In this document: positions 58,608-64,000 of the stretch, piece by piece
How the letters are laid out: each line of letters opens with the position of its first letter
Numbering within the stretch: position 1 is the stretch's first letter
NCBI GenBank assembly: GCA_050084515.1
Contig: CM114273.1
Span: 23,994,001 to 24,058,000 of the forward strand
DNA from: Blasia pusilla
Taxonomy: Eukaryota > Marchantiophyta > Marchantiopsida > Blasiales
Reading direction: 5' to 3'
Length of the DNA: 64,000 nucleotides
Translations under genes and position numbers: made by a program
Notes under the pieces: model-generated
What the model was told of the DNA's origin: nothing
Databases searched by the model: none
What the model saw: only the letters and a program-made list of their open reading frames with translations

Positions 58608-61420
58608 GTACCAGTGGTTCTCATTTGTGTCATACTTTGGCTCCAGGCATGCTGTTGTCCTCAAAGATTTACCTTCTGGAAATAAGGTGCTGGGTTTGCA
58701 TCTTTAGTTATTTTGCTGAGGATCTGGATTATCAACTCAATTGACAAGCCTTGTAAGTGAGGCCTTGTTTAATCAGCTCCTGCTGCTGCCCATCTGAAAG
58801 GTGGGGTACAGAACTAAGAGTCTGGTAGTGCATAGAAACTCGGCTGTAGTTTCTCTTAAGTCTTTCTCCAGCCTAGCAATCAGTTTGCAGGAGTTAACAC
58901 AAGGCTGACACCTTGCATGAAGAGTCTTAAGTCCGATATAAGCTGAGTAGAGACTATCAGTTTAATATTGGAAAAGCAGGAGTAGAGTTGAAAATCCTAG
59001 GTCTTGTGACTCTACTCTCCTCCTATACTTGCCCTTTTGCCGTTGAAAGATGAGTCAGTGTCAGTCTTTACTGTTACTACTGAGGGTGTCACATTCTTCC
59101 AGTTGTAGGTGTGGATGGAGCCATGGTAATTTGACAGCTAGCTCTAGCGCTCAAATATTTGTGGTGTACCCAACTTTGGTGGCATCACCTTTTTCTTGCA
59201 ACGCATGGCTCTGACTGTTATTAGAAGGTATCAAGAATCAGTGTCTGCCTCTCTGGGCTATAGTGGTTACAATGATGTTCCTAGATTTACTCCATGTAAG
59301 CTTTCGGCTTTAAGGTCGCCATAAACACCAGGAATCACAGGGTTTTGGTTTAGAGTTTCAGAGGGCTGGTTTATTGCGTTGATGCATACTGCACGATGTA
59401 AGGGTCAGTTGAAATGCTGCTATACCCTGTTGGTGCTATACTTGTGGAAAGAGAACCTGAGCCCGAGTAATTATCTCATCCCAGGTCTCTGCGTAGAGTG
59501 CAGATAGACCAATGCTGCCTGGTATTCTCGGAACTTTGGAGTGTGCTGCCAATTTTGATAGTAGATAAACAGTTGAGGGTAGTCTTGAGATTGTCCTGGG
59601 CAAACTAGGAAATCTTCTGACAGATTCTACAAGGATAGTCTGTCTCATTGGTATTGCTAAGCAGTTCTAGTTTGAGACTGGCTGGAATGTAGCAAGAGCC
59701 TATCAAAATGCAAAGAGCTGTTGAATTGGAAGTGAGGTTGTGGTGGGAACAGGCGGGATGAGCCAAGAAGAGTATGAGTGAATTGGTCTTCACTAGCTAG
59801 AAGTGCAATAGAAGGCTGGGAAGCTTTGCAGTCCCACATTATTGTTGACGAGGGCATTGTAATCGCACAACCAGTAAATGCAAGACTGCGACATTTTTTT
59901 TTCCATGTGGGGCGGAGGCATTCTTTGTGGTTTGTGTTTGGGGTTCTCTCTACAACTCTATGATACATCTATATGGATGCTTACATGTAACTGCTAGAAC
60001 TCAAGGTCACATCCTACTTGTAGAATTCCTCATTTAATAAAAGAAAGATAGGTATCCTGGACTTCCAACTGTGAACTGGTGGATAGGAATGTGGCTAGGA
60101 CACCTCTCCCTCTTGTCGCCCTTGGCATAGTCTGGGGCTGGAGGAGTGCATGCACACGAGTTTGAACTTGAAAGAGAAAAGTGGAAAAGAACCCCAAGGC
60201 TACCAAGAGGGCCTTGGGAGGAAGGCCTGAGGCCCCCTCATTGTGTGGCCTTCTCATCCAGGGGTATATATATCTGGAAGCTAGTGGTGGCCTTAATGAG
60301 GCCCAAGCCTTCAAGCAAAGTCATGGAATGCCATCTATTCTCACTGGGATATCCCTAGTGAGCAACATTTAGGAATAACGGAAGAAGAGCTCCCTTCAAT
60401 GGAAGAGAGTATCATGGGTGCCAAGTCGCCTGTTCTTGGGTACCTACATGGCGTACAAGGATATGCATTCAGAAAGTCTGCACTCAAGGATGGGTCTCTT
60501 GAGAAGTTGGCCCAGGTTCTGGTGTTCTCTTGATTATGGCACCAAGGTTGTGGATATTTGTTAACCCCAACAAATGGAGGATTACAATGTGAAGCCATTG
60601 GACATACCCTGAATTTCTACATTAACATAAAAATTTTAAAAGAAATACAATACATTGAGATTTCGGGGTGAATATTGATGATGATGAAACTCTAACTTTA
60701 CATGAAAATCATTCTTATTTTTTCTTATTCATTTGGAAAAAATAAAGTCTTCCTTTTACTTTTTGACCACCATCTCTCACAAAATCACTCTCCTCATTTT
60801 GAAAATAATTCTTTTCTCATTATCTTGTTCCTCATTTTTTCCCAAAAATATTTACAAATTCCCCTAAAAACCAAACTTTGAAATTATAAATGTTTACAAT
60901 TTTCTTCTTACTTAAAGATATTTTAAATTTTTCAAATGGGAAAAGAGAATGAATACGAGAGAGACATAGGTATATTTTATGAATATTGGGGAAAAAATAT
61001 TTAAAATTAAAAAATTAACAAGTTTACTCTTAAGAAAATCCATCCTATGTTTTAGATTAGAATAGAGTCAAATTAAAAATAAATTCAAGTGAATTGTCAA
61101 GATTCACTCATGGCATTCATATGAGCTTCTCACACGGAGTTATTACGAATAAGGAGAAAGAGGTTTCCTTTTCTACCACAGAGTCATGGCCTTATAGGTT
61201 GAGGAACTTAATGTAATCTTGAAATAAAACAGAGTAAAACTTCTTACTTTTTAATAGATTTCTTATGATTTTCAAGGGTTCTTCCTTTTTATGATTAAAA
61301 TATTTGTAATTTCCAATTGGTGGTCAATTTTTGGTACAATGTGCAAGGTTGCGGACAAGTCATATTTCTTTAAGCAATATGGTGGTCATCCTCCCTAGAA
61401 ATTGCGTGAATGGTTTAAAT
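58608..61420. other. Downstream of ZFWD: 3' untranslated region, then no recognised gene
   Basis: The first few hundred bases should hold the ZFWD 3' untranslated region. From there to about 60600 the composition is even and frames up to about 100 codons occur on both strands, without domains. From 60600 to 61300 it is strongly AT-rich. Confidence 0.45.
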
Positions 61421-61873
61421 GGGCACCAAGGTTGCACACAAACAAAGTCCACGTCCATGTCTATAGACTTATGTCCATCTCTAGGACGTACATGTCATTC
61501 CAGGCCTGGGTTCCAACCACCCGCACCTGGGCCAGGCCCGCCCACAACATAGACGTGGCCTCGGCCAGACTACACCCTAGTCCACCAACCTGCCCCCCAT
61601 TCTTGCCACCTATTTGTAGCATGCATCAAGCGTGCGCCTTGCTCGCAAAGGCCCACAAAATTCAGCATTGAGCTTGCAATGTAGGGCCCAAAGCTCGCCC
61701 TATGTGAGTTTGCAGCCGGCACATGCTTTCGATCCCTACACACCTCCCTTAATCCAAGCCCACACTTGTTCGTGCGTCCTAAGCCTGCGCGGGTGATTGG
61801 AGTACCAAAAAAAAGTACGTAGGGGATCCATTGAGCATGTCCATCCATAGACCGTCTATTTTTGTGTAACCTT
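61421..61873. mobile_element. Probable small inverted-repeat (MITE-like) element
   Basis: Starts CAAGGTTGCACACAAACAAA and ends TTTTTGTGTAACCTTG, whose reverse complement is CAAGGTTACACAAAAA. The termini are therefore about 16 bp inverted with few mismatches. The subterminal phrases GTCCATGTCTATAGAC and GTCCATCCATAGACC also mirror each other. No coding frame. It is related to the repeat at 24831-25100. I see no clear target duplication. Confidence 0.6.
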
Positions 61874-61874
61874 G

Positions 61875-62620
61875 ATGGACACAAACCTCTTGTATGCCAA
61901 TTTTTAGCCCTAAGCTGACATTTGAATTTCACATGAAAAATCCAAAACCCCTCTTTGTACTAGAAGGTATGATTGCCTTATCTGGATATGACTTATTAAT
62001 TTTGGACATTGGCCATGGTGGTCATTTCCCCTAAAACTTTTGGCACTAGATCAACTAAGCATAGGTCTCTTGTATACCAAATTCTAGCCCAAATTGACAC
62101 TTCACTTGTTACCGAATATTCTTAAATCCATTTCTCCACAAAAAGGTTTGATTGCCACAAACAAATTTTTAATTTTTGCACTTTGGGCATGGCGGTCATT
62201 TTTCGAGAATCTTGGGGTACTAGTTGGAATGGGAAAAAACACATCGTGGACCAAATCTCAACTCAAGTTCTTGTTTACCTCTCAAGTCAAAAATCCCAAC
62301 CTCCTTTTTGAACAAAATGTCCAATCACCTTTCCTAAATAGATGTCCATAATTTTTGGACTTTGGATATGATGGTGATTTGCTCTGAAAATTGGCTGAGG
62401 AACTGGTTGGAATGGTCACAGTCCTCTTGTGTACCAAATTTCAAAGAAAATGAAAAAAAATTTAAGAGTTAAAAGTCTAAAACCACTTTTGTCTCTAGAG
62501 GATCTTATTGTCATTGCCAAATATGAGTTTACCATTTTTCCACTTTGGAAAGGATGGACATTTGCTCTAAGACTTGGGGAACTTGTTGGAATGGTCACAA
62601 TCTTCTTTTGATCCATTTTG
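61875..62620 (+). repeat. Degenerate tandem repeat of about 178 bp, four copies
   Basis: The phrase CTCTTGTGTACCAAATT recurs in variants near 61888, 62070, 62245 and 62422, and more weakly near 62600, giving spacings of 182, 175, 177 and 178. A second landmark, TTGGACTTTGGATATGATGG, recurs near 62010, 62186, 62357 and 62540. Open frames here are by-products of the repeat. Confidence 0.7.
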
Positions 62621-64000
62621 ATAATTTTGAAAATTCCGAAAAGTGCCAAATGATCAAAAGAACAATTATATACTCGTCACGAAAAGTGCCCCTTCATATT
62701 TGGTGCAAGCACAACATGGCATGTCTCCTATCATGTGGTCGTTAGCAACACAATAAAACCTCACTAATAAATAAAAAAAATCCAATTCGCACAACATCTT
62801 TATTTCTATGGGCTATTGCATGCATATCTACAAGACCAATAGTAAACAATCGAGTTTCATGATCATTTTACATTTAAGTTACAAGGAGGGTCTTTAAGAA
62901 GGAACCATGGAAGTCTTTTCCTTTTAAAAGAAAAAAATTGGAGATGGAAGATAGTAAAAGGCTAAAATGAGGAGGAACTTTATTTTAAACGAGGAAGTGG
63001 GAGGGATGTGGTTAGCGATTTTCTTAAACTTAAATTAAAGAAGATTTACAAGTTTTTGGTTAAAAAGAGGTTTAAGAGAAGTGAATTAAATAAAAATAAT
63101 AATAATGAGGAGGAGGAGGAGGAGGAGTAGTAGGCGGTTAAGGGTTTTTTTTCCCTTCTTTTTTAGTAAAGAGAGTTTTGTTTTCTAAAAAAAGTAGGTA
63201 GGAGTGGAAGGTTTTCCAAATGAGAAAAGTGGGGAGGCATAATTTAGATGGGGAGAAGTGGAATTTTAAAATGAGGAGGAGGAATGGATGAAGGAAACAA
63301 AGGGGGATTAAAGGGTTTTCAATCCTAATCTATATTATTATGGGAAAGTGATAACATAGTTATAAGAAAATTATAAACCTCCGAGGTTTAGAGTTATTTT
63401 GCACATCGATAATTATAAAGGAATCCTAAACCCTCCACAAATCTACGTGCGCTCACTCATGGCCGAGGTCTATCGATTGTCTAACGACATTGAAATTTAT
63501 GATCAAGCACTTCAACTATCATGGTCTAGAATCTTCTATGAGTTATATCGAAATCCTTCCGTAAATGACGTTTGAAAGTATTATCAGAGTTAATTATTGT
63601 ATGACTTGATTCTTGAATGTTTCTTTGAAATGGTAAAGTAAAAAAACGTGGTTAAATCATAGTTAGGAGCTTACGTAGTCGAAAATTTGACTCATGGTGG
63701 TGTTTTTTGACGATTCCGAACCCCATGTTTCTCTAGGCGTTGGGAGCCCATTTAAATTGTGGAGCAAGATTTTTGAGTTTTGACGAGTTGTGACTAGTTC
63801 TTATTAAACATTGGCAAGCTTTCATAGTTGTGGGGTTGAATGGGGGTGGTGACCTTCCGTGGCCAACGAGATGAATCATGGGGGTGCAAACTTTTCGGGT
63901 ATTGGAATGTGACGATGTCTTCTAAAGGAGTGGCAAGTTTATTTGGTTGAGCAACTGAACCATGGTGGTGAGCTTCCGTGGTTGAAAAGTTGAATCATTG
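62621..64000. other. No gene recognised; AT-rich with small microsatellites
   Basis: AT-rich end of the window. (AAT)n followed by (GAG)n lies near 63090-63128. The stretch 63545-63627 resembles 50358-50440. No coding or RNA gene seen. Confidence 0.45.

Overview
The window looks like nuclear DNA of a land plant, probably a seed-free lineage (moss, lycophyte or similar). It holds two host genes with many short exons and GT-AG introns: a nucleobase-ascorbate transporter (NAT, 14 exons) and a CCCH-zinc-finger/WD40 protein of the plant ZFWD type (9 exons). The host genes are separated by long AT-rich gene-free stretches and nested retrotransposons, as in a medium or large plant genome. Lineage is inferred from gene families and architecture only; no marker fixes the species.

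Layout. 1-2.4 kb: no gene, an old imperfect direct repeat. 2.4-10.1 kb: decayed Ty3/gypsy-type element A (minus). 10.1-10.4 kb: a terminal-repeat piece of the same family in the opposite orientation. 10.4-11.3 and 20.9-23.2 kb: one LINE (minus) split by element B (11279-20888, minus), which lies in it with a 4-bp target duplication. 23.9-24.1 kb: a (GA)n tract of about 210 bp. 25.1-26.3 kb: a Ty1/copia relic. 26302-34232: element D (plus), the best preserved copy. 36.2-42.0 kb: the NAT gene. 44.6-47.0 kb: inverted fragments of the A family (element C). 49.6-51.7 kb: more terminal-repeat relics. 54.3-58.6 kb: the ZFWD gene. 58.6-64 kb: no recognised gene, a foldback repeat and a degenerate ~178-bp tandem repeat.

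The main interest is the family of elements A, B, C and D. They belong to three diverged sub-families but share one plan: gag with CCHC knuckles, aspartic protease, a DNMT3-like cytosine-C5 DNA methyltransferase inserted before reverse transcriptase, RT, RNase H, a DDE integrase, and a C-terminal PHD finger. A DNA-methylation writer and a chromatin reader are thus carried by the same retroelement. Their termini are not ordinary LTRs. The two complete elements (B and D) read [A1]-internal-[B1][A2][B2], the split direct repeats known from PAT/Ngaro tyrosine-recombinase retrotransposons, yet these elements encode a DDE integrase and B is flanked by a 4-bp target duplication. Several inactivating stops are CAG-to-TAG changes, the change expected from deamination of CHG-methylated DNA.

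All element copies carry frameshifts or stops and appear dead, though the methyltransferase reading frames of B and D are long and keep the catalytic motifs. Statements about family relationships come from reading motifs, not from database searches.
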